From NCBI GenBank assembly GCA_046757585.1, contig JBHHYR010000138.1, forward strand, positions 1 through 10,238: a DNA stretch of 10,238 nt, in the 5' to 3' direction. The notes under the pieces are model-generated. The model was not told the origin of the DNA. It saw only the letters and a list, made by a program, of their open reading frames with translations, and searched no databases. The stretch is from JBHHYR01 sp046757585. GTDB lineage: Bacteria > Desulfobacterota > Binatia > HRBIN30. The position numbers and the translations under genes are program-made. Of this stretch, positions 1 to 7,645 are shown one piece after another; the first letter of the stretch is position 1, and the number at the start of each line of letters is the position of its first letter.

Positions 1-1754
1 CTCAGGGTACGCTTCTGCTGAATGTCGCCACGGCACTCGATACCGTTGGGCATGTCGGAATGGATACCCATACCTCGGTAGTCAGTTTTCCGTGTCTGGG
101 CGCGACGAAGACATTGACCTGCACACCGGCTGACAGCCTGTGCGGCGGCATGCCGAACACCTGCGTGGCGAACGATCAACCGGCGCCAGAAGACAGGGTC
201 ACGATCACGATAACGGTGAGCAACGGGGCGCAGACGGGATGCGCAATGGCGAACGAGGTACAGCTCGTTGATTCGTTACCTGTGGGGGTGGGCTTCGCGA
301 ACTGTACGGATGATTGCGTTTTCAACGGGACTGACGTTCTGTGGAATCTTGGCGGCATCGGACCGGGGGATTCCAGAGCGGTCGCCGTGACGCTGCGTAT
401 CGAGCCGAACGTTGGTGACGGAACGGTCTTAAAGGACGTCGCGACTGCGACGGCGCGCGACGGCGCCAAAGCCGCGAGTACGGCGACCATCACAGTACGG
501 CCGCCGATTCTGATGCTAACTGTGGTGGGGAGCCCGAGCCCGGTCGAGCCGGGAGGGACGCTGACCTATGCGTTCAATTTGACCAATGCAGGCATCAGCT
601 GCTCTGCGGGCGTCTCGCTCGTGGATACCCTGCCCACCAACGCTCCATTCGTTCTGGGTTCGCTCGACACGACTGGTTGCGGAGTGCCGGCGGTGTCGTT
701 CAGCACGGACGAGCCGAAGTTTTCGATCACGAACTTCGACCTGAAGGCGGGGGAGCGCTGTACGGGCAGTTTCCGCCTGTTCATCCCCGAAGACACCGCA
801 CTGGGGCAGACCCTGGTCAATCGGATCAGCGCGATTGACTCACACCTGAACGCGGCACCTGCGGCACAGGTCTCCACGTCCGTCCAGACCCGGCTCATCG
901 GTCTGTCGAAAATCGTCTCCGGCTGTACGTCCCCCCCCGACGGCCTGGCGTGCCCTGATTTCAGCAATGTGCTGACGGGCAGTGAGCTGAGCTACTCGCT
1001 GACTGCGAGCACCGGTCCGTTTACATCCACGGGCGTGCGCGTGACGGACACGTTGCCCGACCCGGCGGTGGCGACGTTCGTGGCAACGGACTGCCCGTCC
1101 ATGACACTCGAGGGAACCGTCCTGGTGTGTTCGCTCGGTACCATTGCCGCTAATTCGAGCAAGACCTTCCGGGTTATAGTCGAGACGAATGACACCAACA
1201 CCCCAGGCACCGTGATTACCAACATGGCAATGGCAACCAACGATGCGATGGATGCGTTGGGGGTCAGCAACAGTGTCACCGATGCAGTCGACGTTGTCGT
1301 GGTGGCACCGCCAACCCCCACGCCGACACCCACGCCCGTGCCGACACCGGGCCCGGAGCTGCAGATCAGGATCACGGCACCCCAGGCCGTGCGGCGGGGT
1401 GGAAGAATACGGTTCGAGGTCGAGGTACGCAACGTCGGTAACGCGACGGCGCACAGCGTGGTCCTGACAGACACCTTGCCCGCGCGGCTGCGGCTTGGGC
1501 GTGTGCCACGTGTGCGTGGTATGCGGGCTGCCTGCAGCGGCAACAAGAAGAACGGAACTTTCACCTGTAATCTAGGTGATCTCCCGCCGGCCCAAGGCCG
1601 ATCACTGATGGTCTCCACGAGTGTACGGCGTCGCGGCCGCCAGCGCGGGCTGGCGGGCGACATGATCAACCATCGCATGCGGGTGGCCTCCGGCGAAGGC
1701 GTGGCGGCCGCTGCGTCTTCACTGATCACGGTGACCGCTGGGGGGGGCAGATAA
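1..1754 (+). CDS. DUF11-repeat extracellular protein, 5' end outside window
   Basis: The frame is open from the first base (first full codon at 3) and reads through in DUF11-like sequence before the first ATG at 60, so that ATG is probably internal and the true start lies upstream. Numbering from 60, I see four Ig-like DUF11 units at about 17-147, 150-275, 280-412 and 432-558. Each carries a D(S/T)LP hallmark (71-74, 189-192, 330-333, 471-474) followed by a strand ending in an N-x-A-x-A-type motif. A short Thr-Pro linker (about 416-431) separates the third and fourth units. Many cysteines suggest an oxidising, extracytoplasmic location. DUF11 repeats are typical of large surface or secreted proteins; no enzyme function is indicated. 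No C-terminal membrane anchor or sorting tail is visible, and the protein ends in Gly-Gly-Gly-Arg. The signal peptide, if present, lies outside the window. Family assignment is firm; cellular role is unknown. Confidence 0.88.
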   Translation, partial: QGTLLLNVATALDTVGHVGMDTHTSVVSFPCLGATKTLTCTPADSLCGGMPNTCVANDQPAPEDRVTITITVSNGAQTGCAMANEVQLVDSLPVGVGFANCTDDCVFNGTDVLWNLGGIGPGDSRAVAVTLRIEPNVGDGTVLKDVATATARDGAKAASTATITVRPPILMLTVVGSPSPVEPGGTLTYAFNLTNAGISCSAGVSLVDTLPTNAPFVLGSLDTTGCGVPAVSFSTDEPKFSITNFDLKAGERCTGSFRLFIPEDTALGQTLVNRISAIDSHLNAAPAAQVSTSVQTRLIGLSKIVSGCTSPPDGLACPDFSNVLTGSELSYSLTASTGPFTSTGVRVTDTLPDPAVATFVATDCPSMTLEGTVLVCSLGTIAANSSKTFRVIVETNDTNTPGTVITNMAMATNDAMDALGVSNSVTDAVDVVVVAPPTPTPTPTPVPTPGPELQIRITAPQAVRRGGRIRFEVEVRNVGNATAHSVVLTDTLPARLRLGRVPRVRGMRAACSGNKKNGTFTCNLGDLPPAQGRSLMVSTSVRRRGRQRGLAGDMINHRMRVASGEGVAAAASSLITVTAGGGR

Positions 1755-1756
1755 CC

Positions 1757-1776
1757 GCGTGGGTCGCGGTCCACGC
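1757..1776 (+). terminator. Stem-loop just after the DUF11 gene
   Basis: GCGTGG (1757-1762) and CCACGC (1771-1776) form a perfect 6-bp GC-rich stem with an 8-base loop, three bases after the stop codon. A T-run follows only about 30 bases later (1809-1815), so this is not a canonical intrinsic terminator. It may stabilise the transcript end or be chance in GC-rich DNA. Confidence 0.25.
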
Positions 1777-1822
1777 CGCCGGGCAGGAGGTTCCGGGCTT
1801 CCCCAGCATTTTTTCCTTGTCT

Positions 1823-1850
1823 TTGCAGCAACTATTGCGCTACGTACTAA
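1823..1850 (+). promoter_or_regulatory. Possible weak sigma70-type promoter for the PPC/8-Cys gene
   Basis: TTGCAG (1823-1828) and TACTAA (1845-1850) are separated by 16 bases and lie about 95 bases upstream of the chosen ATG at 1944. Both hexamers deviate from consensus, so this is only a candidate. The 189-base gap between the two secreted-protein genes is compatible with a separate promoter. Confidence 0.22.
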
Positions 1851-1943
1851 CCGTTGGGGCGGCCGGGTGAAAGTCTGCGTATCGCCCGTGGGGAGTCGGG
1901 TGGGCTGGGGTGTGTGACGCGGACGCCGCAACACGAGGAAAGG

Positions 1944-4544
1944 ATGCCTAAATTTCGCTACCAGCGATTGCGGCTCGACGCCGCCAGCCTGGCCACCTTG
2001 CTGGCTGCCGGCGCGATGCTTGTTGCGGCGACAATGCCTAGGGCAGCGGCGGCGCAAGGCGCATGCACCGTGACCGCGATATCACCGAACATCACTCTCA
2101 CCGGCAGCCTCGATGACACGGACTGCATGGCACCGGACCGGCCCAGCAGTAAGGCGGACCTGTACAGCTTCTCGGCGCTTGCCGGCGATGTGGTCACCAT
2201 CGCATTGAATTCGATCGCATTTGACCCGTTTCTCTTCCTCGTGGGCCCGAGCGGTCAGGTCGTTGCCAGTGACGACGATAGCGGGGGCAAGTTCAATTCG
2301 TTGATTGGCAGCTTTGCGCTTCCGGCAACTGGTACGTACACGATCGAGGCGACATCTTTTCCGCGTCTCGGTCGTGGTGGATACACCCTCACCTTGCAGC
2401 GGGAGCCGCTACCCAGTGGCACACCGATCCCCTGCGTACCCGCCGCGCTAGCTCCCAATACGTCCGCGCTCGGCTCTTTGGGGCTTGGGGATTGTCTTGC
2501 TCCCGATCGCAGCGGGACGCTCGCGGATCTGTACACTTTTTCGGCAACGGCCGGTGACATCGTGACCATTGCGATGGAGTCGATCTTCTTCGACACGTTT
2601 CTGATTCTACAGGCTCCGAGCGGACAGATCGTCTCCATCGGTGACGATGTGCTCTTCACTGGTACCACGGGCAGACTGCGCACAAAGACGCACTCGGCAC
2701 TGCGCGGCGTCTCGCTGCCTGAAACCGGTGTCTATACGATCGAAGCAACGAGCTTTAGTCGGTTTGACGTTGGCCCCTACGCCATATCACTTCGCGGGCC
2801 GCCGCTACCACCGGCGAACAGCTGTGTGATGCTTCCTGCGGATCCGGATACGGGTGGCGTCCTGAAGGACAGCGACTGCGCTGCGCCGAACCGTCCTCCG
2901 AACAAGGCGATCCTGTTCACCTTTGATGGCGTGACAGAGGGTACTGTGTCAATTTCGCTGCGGTCTCCGATCTTCGATACCTTCTTCAGCTTGGTGGCAC
3001 CGTCGAACACTGTCATCGCCACTGACGACGATAGCGGGGGGCAATTCAACTCCAAGCTGGACATGGTGCGGCTACCGCAGACTGGAACCTACACGATCGA
3101 AGTAACCTCCTTTACGGAAGCTGGACGTGGGGCGTTCGACCTCGCCGTTCTGATTGTGACGCCGACCCCGACCCCGACCCCGACGGTTACCCCGACACCC
3201 ACGGACACGCCGACGCCTACGAATACACCCACGCAGACTCCAACACCGACAGCAACGCCTACGGCCACGGATACTCCAACCAACACCCCGACACCGACGG
3301 CAACGGCGACGCGCACCCCGACGCGTACGCCGACCCCGACGTTTACTCCAACTCCCACAGCTAGCCCGACACCGACCAACACACCAACGCCGACAGTGAC
3401 GCCAACGGCCACCCCGACGCCCACCGCTACCGCGACGCCGACCAACACGCCAACGCCGACGGTGACACCGACTGCGACGCCGACGCCAACTCCCACCGAC
3501 ACGCCCACGCCAACCCCGACACCGACTGATACACCGACGCCGACTGACACCCCGACAGCCACGCCGACTGATACCCCGACACCAACAGCCACTCCGACAT
3601 CCACCCCGACCGACACGCCAACGGCGACCGATACGCCGACACCGACTCACACGCCGACACGGACCCCCACCCCCACGCACACTGCCACCCCGACGAAAAC
3701 ACCGACGCCGACGCGCACCCCGACCAACACACCAACAGCAACGCCCACACGGACACCGACGCGCACACCCACCGCCACTCCCACCAGGACACCAACGGCG
3801 ACCCCGACCCTCACCCCGACTCCTACAGCGACTCCCAAGGTGTCCGGGCTTCCGTGCGACGATGCGGTGCAGTGCGAGTCTGGCTTCTGCGTCGACGGCG
3901 TGTGTTGTACCAGCTCCAGTTGCCCATCGGGAGAATTCTGCAACTTGCCCGGCTCGGAAGGGACCTGCACCAGCCCACGGCCGGACGGGGTTCCCTGTGA
4001 CGACGACAGGCAATGTGCATCGGGCTTCTGTGTCGATGGCGTGTGCTGTAGCACCTCGAGTTGCCAGCCGGGACAGTTCTGCGACGTACCGGGTTCGGAA
4101 GGGACCTGCAGCAGCCGCCGGCCCAATGGGGTAGCCTGCGACCTGACTAGACAGTGCGCATCGACCTTTTGCGTCGACGGCGTGTGCTGTAACCAGGCAG
4201 AGTGCCCTAGTGAGCAAGCCTGTAACATTACAGGGTTCCTAGGCACATGCCGAACGATTCCGCGTGTCATCGGCTCGTTCTGCATAGATGAAACGGAATG
4301 CACGTCAGGCTTCTGCGTCGACAATGTGTGCTGCACTACCGCATCCTGCCCAGCCGGCCAGACCTGCAACAGCCCAGGGTCTGCGGGTACATGCGACGGG
4401 GGGAGGCCAAGGATCACGACGTCAGCAAGTGGCGGTTGCGATATTTCCAGAGACGGCGATGGTAGCTGGCTCGCTCTTCTTCTGCCCGTAGCGGCACTCG
4501 CCACACGTAGGCGGCGCAGACGGCGTTCGAGGACGGGCTCCTAG
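1944..4544 (+). CDS. Exported PPC / Thr-Pro / 8-Cys-repeat protein with MYXO-CTERM-like tail
   Basis: I start at ATG 1944, preceded by GAGGAAAGG; a TTG at 1854 in the same frame would bury the signal peptide 30 residues inside. From 1944 (866 aa) the order is as follows. A Sec signal peptide (about 1-37) is basic, then hydrophobic, ending AAAA-Q. Three PPC-like beta domains (about 42-152, 163-284, 295-404) each carry a DC-x-AP-(D/N)-R entry motif, a D-(P/T)-F core and a T-G-x-YTIE-(A/V)-TSF motif; two of them also carry DDDSGG. A Thr-Pro linker spans about 406-631. Four 8-Cys repeats, 47-48 residues each in the first three, are marked by FCVD(G/N)VCC. The tail is Gly-Gly-Cys, an acidic patch, the hydrophobic stretch WLALLLPVAALA and a poly-Arg end. 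PPC domains are known from secreted proteins, and the 8-Cys repeats resemble Dickkopf_N-like matches common in myxobacterial proteins. The tail matches the MYXO-CTERM pattern, so I infer surface anchoring by a myxosortase-like pathway. No catalytic domain is visible, so it may be an adhesin or scaffold. Confidence 0.9.
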   Translation: MPKFRYQRLRLDAASLATLLAAGAMLVAATMPRAAAAQGACTVTAISPNITLTGSLDDTDCMAPDRPSSKADLYSFSALAGDVVTIALNSIAFDPFLFLVGPSGQVVASDDDSGGKFNSLIGSFALPATGTYTIEATSFPRLGRGGYTLTLQREPLPSGTPIPCVPAALAPNTSALGSLGLGDCLAPDRSGTLADLYTFSATAGDIVTIAMESIFFDTFLILQAPSGQIVSIGDDVLFTGTTGRLRTKTHSALRGVSLPETGVYTIEATSFSRFDVGPYAISLRGPPLPPANSCVMLPADPDTGGVLKDSDCAAPNRPPNKAILFTFDGVTEGTVSISLRSPIFDTFFSLVAPSNTVIATDDDSGGQFNSKLDMVRLPQTGTYTIEVTSFTEAGRGAFDLAVLIVTPTPTPTPTVTPTPTDTPTPTNTPTQTPTPTATPTATDTPTNTPTPTATATRTPTRTPTPTFTPTPTASPTPTNTPTPTVTPTATPTPTATATPTNTPTPTVTPTATPTPTPTDTPTPTPTPTDTPTPTDTPTATPTDTPTPTATPTSTPTDTPTATDTPTPTHTPTRTPTPTHTATPTKTPTPTRTPTNTPTATPTRTPTRTPTATPTRTPTATPTLTPTPTATPKVSGLPCDDAVQCESGFCVDGVCCTSSSCPSGEFCNLPGSEGTCTSPRPDGVPCDDDRQCASGFCVDGVCCSTSSCQPGQFCDVPGSEGTCSSRRPNGVACDLTRQCASTFCVDGVCCNQAECPSEQACNITGFLGTCRTIPRVIGSFCIDETECTSGFCVDNVCCTTASCPAGQTCNSPGSAGTCDGGRPRITTSASGGCDISRDGDGSWLALLLPVAALATRRRRRRRSRTGS
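3157..3837 (+). repeat. Thr-Pro-encoding low-complexity tract
   Basis: About 680 bases of degenerate 6-base units of the ACGCCG / ACACCG kind encode alternating Thr-Pro with scattered Ala, Asp, Asn, Arg, Lys, His and Val. It is the linker between the PPC domains and the 8-Cys repeats of the surrounding gene. Synonymous variation is high, so the tract is old or selected for protein sequence rather than freshly expanded. On the opposite strand it creates long false Val-Gly reading frames. Confidence 0.9.
3855..4409 (+). repeat. Four tandem 8-Cys coding repeats (~141 bp period)
   Basis: Four in-frame copies of a C-x5-C-x4-C-x4-CC-x4-C-x5-C-x8-C unit encode 47-48 residues from the first Cys of one copy to the first Cys of the next. 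Copies one and two are the closest to each other at DNA level, while copies three and four have diverged (for example FCVDNVCC in copy four). Eight cysteines per unit suggest four disulfides in a small extracellular module. The spacing is my reading of the translation. Confidence 0.85.
4431..4541 (+). other. MYXO-CTERM-like C-terminal sorting signal (coding segment)
   Basis: The last 37 codons of the PPC/8-Cys gene encode Gly-Gly-Cys, an Asp-rich spacer, a short transmembrane helix (WLALLLPVAALA) and a run of seven Arg, then Ser-Arg-Thr-Gly-Ser. This tripartite plan is that of MYXO-CTERM and GlyGly-CTERM tails, where a membrane protease cleaves near the Gly/Cys motif. The exact subfamily is inferred. 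No processing protease is encoded in the window. Confidence 0.7.
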
Positions 4545-4556
4545 CCGGGCGGGCTA
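4542..4556 (+). terminator. Short hairpin overlapping the stop codon
   Basis: TAGCC (4542-4546) and GGCTA (4552-4556) form a perfect 5-bp stem with a 5-base loop, starting in the TAG stop codon. No T-run follows, so it is at most a weak terminator or stabilising hairpin. Confidence 0.2.
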
Positions 4557-4817
4557 CCGCGCGAGAGGCATCGGGCGTGTGAAAGCGATAGCAGGATGGT
4601 TCAAGATCGTCTGAAGTGCAGTGCACGTATCGGACGGCTCTTCGAGCGTGCTTCGGACGCGTCGGCGGGGCGGATCGCCCTTGGTCGGTGCCACGACAGC
4701 CCGCCGTGCATTTGACTGCAGACCGTGCGATCGCAACACCACGGTAGAGCGAGTCCACGAGGACACTTAGCGACCCGCCGGGGCCGTCAGCTCCGGAATG
4801 ATCGGGCCGCACTCTGG

Positions 4818-5339
4818 GTGGCGCGGAAGCACTGCGGTTCGTGCCGCGTTGCCATGACCGAACGGAAGGCGACTCTCCGGCGGCCGTATCAATACAAAGA
4901 AAGCGGGCTCACTAACCTGTTTCTCATTGGTATTACCGTACACCAATGCGAGCAGTGCCGCTCGATTCTTGTGGATGTCCCCTGCAGGACCGATCTCTAC
5001 CGGAGCGTTGCACTCTCGCTGATCAAGAAGCCGGGCTTCCTCATGGGAGAAGAGATTCGCTACCTGCGGACCTGGGCCGGGTTCCCCGCACAGAAGTTCG
5101 CGGCGTTGCTCCGGGTCAGCCCGCATCACCTATCGAGGGTTGAAAACGGGCATTTGGATTCGCTCGGCAGTGCCGGCGATTCCCTTGCGCGCATACTTCC
5201 CATGGCCGTGAAGGAGGGTGCACAGGCGGCGTTCGAAACACTCCTTGGCCTTGCGGATGCGCCACGCCGGGCGGTCGCCGAGTCTGCGTTGCCCCTCGTG
5301 TTTGAGCTTACACCCAATCGGTGGACGGCGCGGGATTGA
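4818..5339 (+). CDS. YgiT-type zinc finger / XRE-type HTH protein (MqsA-like antitoxin or regulator)
   Basis: The 173-residue protein has an N-terminal zinc-finger pair, CGSC (about residues 6-9) and CEQC (about 43-46), and then an XRE-type helix-turn-helix around EEIRYLRTWAGFPAQKFAALL and VSPHHLSRVENG (about 78-115). This is the layout of MqsA and of YgiT-type antitoxins: the zinc finger binds the toxin and the HTH binds the operator. The start is uncertain. The ATG at 4854 would lose the first CxxC, so I chose GTG 4818, the nearest in-frame start that keeps it, although its ribosome binding site is poor; GTG 4725 is the next alternative. No MqsR-like or other toxin gene lies in the 273 bases upstream. 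The acyl-CoA ligase begins 21 bases downstream, suggesting co-transcription. It could be an orphan antitoxin or a repurposed regulator. Family call is good; partner unknown. Confidence 0.82.
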   Translation: MARKHCGSCRVAMTERKATLRRPYQYKESGLTNLFLIGITVHQCEQCRSILVDVPCRTDLYRSVALSLIKKPGFLMGEEIRYLRTWAGFPAQKFAALLRVSPHHLSRVENGHLDSLGSAGDSLARILPMAVKEGAQAAFETLLGLADAPRRAVAESALPLVFELTPNRWTARD

Positions 5340-5348
5340 GCACGATCC

Positions 5349-5354
5349 AGGAGG
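5349..5354 (+). promoter_or_regulatory. Strong Shine-Dalgarno site of the acyl-CoA ligase
   Basis: AGGAGG sits six bases before ATG 5361 and fixes that start. It lies within the 21-base gap after the zinc-finger/HTH gene, so the ligase can be translated from a shared transcript. Confidence 0.85.
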
Positions 5355-5360
5355 CACCCT

Positions 5361-7016
5361 ATGCGCGGCTTGATGATGGAGTATCCGCTCACCATCACCC
5401 GACTGTTGAAGCGAGCGTGGCGGCTGTTCCCGAAGAAGGAAATCCTGACCCGGACGCCAGGCGGCGTGCACCGGTACACTTACGAAGAACTCCATCGTCG
5501 CGCCGGGCGGCTGGCCAATGTGCTTGCGACGCTGGGTGTCCGTGAAGGGGAGCGTGTTGGGACGTTTGCGTGGAATACCTACCGGCACCTCGAACTGTAC
5601 CTGGCAGTGCCGAGCACGGGCGCCGTGCTGCACACGCTCAACATCCGTCTCTCTCCGGAGCAGCTGACCTTCATCGTCAACCACGCGGAGGACGCCGTGA
5701 TCTTCGTGGACGATGTTCTGCTCGCGGCGCTTGAACCGCTGGCGCCGCAGCTTCACAGCGTGCGCGCCTTCGTGGTCATGGGGGACGGGCCGCTGCCACC
5801 AACCACGTTGCAGTTCGTCCATCGCTACGAAGATCTGCTTGCCGCCGCGCCGGAAGAGTTTGCGTTTCCGGTGCTTGACGAAAACGCTGCTGCCGGCATG
5901 TGCTACACCTCGGGCACCACTGGAAATCCCAAGGGCGTCCTTTACAGCCACCGCGCCTTGGTCCTGCAGAGCTTTGCGCAGGCGATGGCGGACGCCTTTG
6001 GGTTGTCGGAAGCGGACGTGGTGCTGCCGGTTGTGCCGATGTTTCATGCGAACGCCTGGGGCTTGCCGTTCACGGCCACGATGGTCGGGGCGACCCAAGT
6101 GTACCCGGGTGTCCAACCCACGCCCGGTGACATTGCGGAGTTGATCCAGACGCACGGCGTGACGGTAACAGGCGGTGTGCCGACGGTACTCATCGGGCTG
6201 CTTGGCGCCTTGGAGGAGCGACACTACGACCTGTCCACTTTGCGCTGCGTGCCCTGTGGCGGCTCGGCGGTACCCGCAAGCCTGATTGAGAAGTTCGACC
6301 AGCTCGGCGTGACCGTGGTCCAAGCCTGGGGGATGACTGAAACCGCACCGCTTGCGACCCTGTCTCGGCTGCGCAGCACGATGCGCGACTGGGGCGCTGC
6401 CGAGCGCCTAGCGGTGCGTGCCAAGCAGGGCATGCCGGTGCCTGGGGTCGAGATTCGTGTGATGGACGAGGCGGGGCGCGAGCTGCCCTGGGACGGCAAG
6501 AGCGTCGGCGAGCTGCAGGTGCGCGGGCCGTGGATCGTCGGGACGTACTACAACGATCCGCGTTCTGCCGCCGCGTTTGAAGACGGTTGGTTCAAAACGG
6601 GCGACGTCGCGGCCATCGACAGCGACGGTTATGTGCAGATCACCGATCGGGCCAAAGATGTGATCAAAAGCGGCGGCGAGTGGATTTCCAGTGTCGAGCT
6701 GGAAAACGCGATCATGGCACACCCGCAGGTGCTCGAAGCCGCCGTGATCGGCTTGCCGCACGAGCGCTGGCAGGAACGGCCCCTGGCTTGTGTGGTGCCG
6801 AAACCGGGGCAACAGCTGACCAAGGAAGCCATCCTCCAGCACCTGAAGGACCGGGTGGCCAAGTGGTGGCTGCCGGAAGACGTGGTATTCGTGGAAACGC
6901 TCCCCAAGACCAGCGTCGGCAAGTTCGCCAAACGCGAGCTGCGAGCGCGCTTCAAAGACTACCGCTGGCCAGGACGACAGACCGCCAAGGTGTCACAGAG
7001 CGACGCCAGACGCTGA
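5361..7016 (+). CDS. AlkK-like fatty acyl-CoA ligase (AMP-forming)
   Basis: The 551-residue protein belongs to the ANL (acyl-CoA synthetase) superfamily and would activate a carboxylic acid, probably a medium- or long-chain fatty acid, to its CoA thioester using ATP in the cytoplasm. The P-loop-like A3 motif YTSGTTGNPKGV is at 182-193, A5 (WGMTET) at 323-328, A7 (FKTGD) at 411-415, A8 (DRAKDVIKSGGEWIS) from 429, and the C-terminal catalytic Lys of the VGKF motif at 521. All key residues are present and the length fits the family (AlkK is about 546 aa). The N-terminal MMEYPLT and the AWNTYRHLE segment resemble AlkK-type medium-chain ligases rather than acetyl-CoA synthetases. Chain-length preference cannot be read from sequence. 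It starts 21 bases after the zinc-finger/HTH gene and has a strong AGGAGG site. No clear terminator follows it. A role in beta-oxidation or lipid recycling is inferred. Confidence 0.94.
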   Translation: MRGLMMEYPLTITRLLKRAWRLFPKKEILTRTPGGVHRYTYEELHRRAGRLANVLATLGVREGERVGTFAWNTYRHLELYLAVPSTGAVLHTLNIRLSPEQLTFIVNHAEDAVIFVDDVLLAALEPLAPQLHSVRAFVVMGDGPLPPTTLQFVHRYEDLLAAAPEEFAFPVLDENAAAGMCYTSGTTGNPKGVLYSHRALVLQSFAQAMADAFGLSEADVVLPVVPMFHANAWGLPFTATMVGATQVYPGVQPTPGDIAELIQTHGVTVTGGVPTVLIGLLGALEERHYDLSTLRCVPCGGSAVPASLIEKFDQLGVTVVQAWGMTETAPLATLSRLRSTMRDWGAAERLAVRAKQGMPVPGVEIRVMDEAGRELPWDGKSVGELQVRGPWIVGTYYNDPRSAAAFEDGWFKTGDVAAIDSDGYVQITDRAKDVIKSGGEWISSVELENAIMAHPQVLEAAVIGLPHERWQERPLACVVPKPGQQLTKEAILQHLKDRVAKWWLPEDVVFVETLPKTSVGKFAKRELRARFKDYRWPGRQTAKVSQSDARR

Positions 7017-7645
7017 GCAACGCCGGACCCGGCCCCCCTCGCGTAGTATTCCATAAGCCAATGTCACCAGCCACGTCTGGATCGAGTGCGTGTGTCGAAT
7101 CGAGGATCAGCGATACGTGCGCACCTGCAGGGCCGGGACGAGGGTTCGGAATGCGGACGATCGGTGCGCATGGTGCGTGGGTCAGCGGCGGAAGGGTTGC
7201 CAGACGGGAGACCCTCTGGTTCGTGCTCTGTGTCGCCTCACTTCGTGGAGGGCGCCGCTCTGTCGGCCCGTGCGCGCCACGCGCAACCACCCCGCCCCCC
7301 CTTGGCGGCGACGGAGCGGCGCCCGCCACGTGGTCGTAGAAGGAGGCGTCTGCACCGCAGCTGTGGCGCGGTTCCTCGGCGTGAGCCGAGCGACCGTCAG
7401 TGAACTTGTGCACGCGGTACTGAAGACCTAACCTTGCTTCGAAAATCTCCTGGGTGACTGATGCGAGCGAGTGAGTTCGGCCTTCAGCACCGCCCCATTC
7501 AGCTGCTCTCTCCCCTGCGTTATCTCACTTGCAATTTTCACGACTCTTCGGGTGAGCCCAACGGTCTCATGACGGCTCGATCCGAAAATGAATCGGAGAT
7601 CGACCAGGAACTTCGCTCAGGAAACACTGGCGCGGCAACCACGGG
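7017..7645. other. Intergenic stretch without a convincing gene
   Basis: Several short frames are open here on both strands, but they are rich in Arg, Pro and Ala, lack ribosome binding sites and show no recognisable domain. The one exception is a short HTH-like run near 7334-7431, listed separately. I see no RNA gene. The stretch looks like decayed accessory DNA between the ligase gene and the palindromic repeat at 7646. Confidence 0.6.
7334..7431 (+). pseudogene. HTH-like C-terminal remnant
   Basis: The frame ending in TAA at 7429-7431 closes with GGVCTAAVARFLGVSRATVSELVHAVL read in two parts: GGVCTAAVARFLGV, then SRATVSELVHAVL. This resembles the final helix-turn-helix of some transposases and DnaA-like domains. 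Upstream, the same frame gives Arg/Cys-rich sequence with no domain, and no start codon is well placed (AGGAGG at 7341-7346 has no in-frame start at the right distance). I read it as the tail of a lost gene, perhaps a REP-type or other transposase, but the match is short and could be chance. Confidence 0.25.

Noticed and set aside
1854..1943. TTG start for the PPC/8-Cys protein
   Set aside because: It would put 30 polar residues before a clear signal peptide; ATG 1944 has a ribosome binding site and starts the signal peptide correctly.
3157..3837. CRISPR-like regular repetition
   Set aside because: The units are 6-base in-frame Thr-Pro codons without conserved repeats and unique spacers of CRISPR size.
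3072..4504. Long reading frames on the - strand rich in Val-Gly or Arg
   Set aside because: They are antisense shadows of the Thr-Pro tract and Cys repeats; no ribosome binding sites or domains, and the + strand gene explains the whole region.
4712..4740. TTGACT as a -35 element for the zinc-finger/HTH gene
   Set aside because: No acceptable -10 hexamer lies 15-19 bases downstream.
5130..6323. 397-residue - strand reading frame
   Set aside because: It is antisense to the zinc-finger/HTH gene and the acyl-CoA ligase, is rich in Arg/His/Gln and has no recognisable domain.
7022..7033. GCCGG/CCGGC palindrome after the ligase gene as a terminator
   Set aside because: The loop would be only two bases and no T-run follows.
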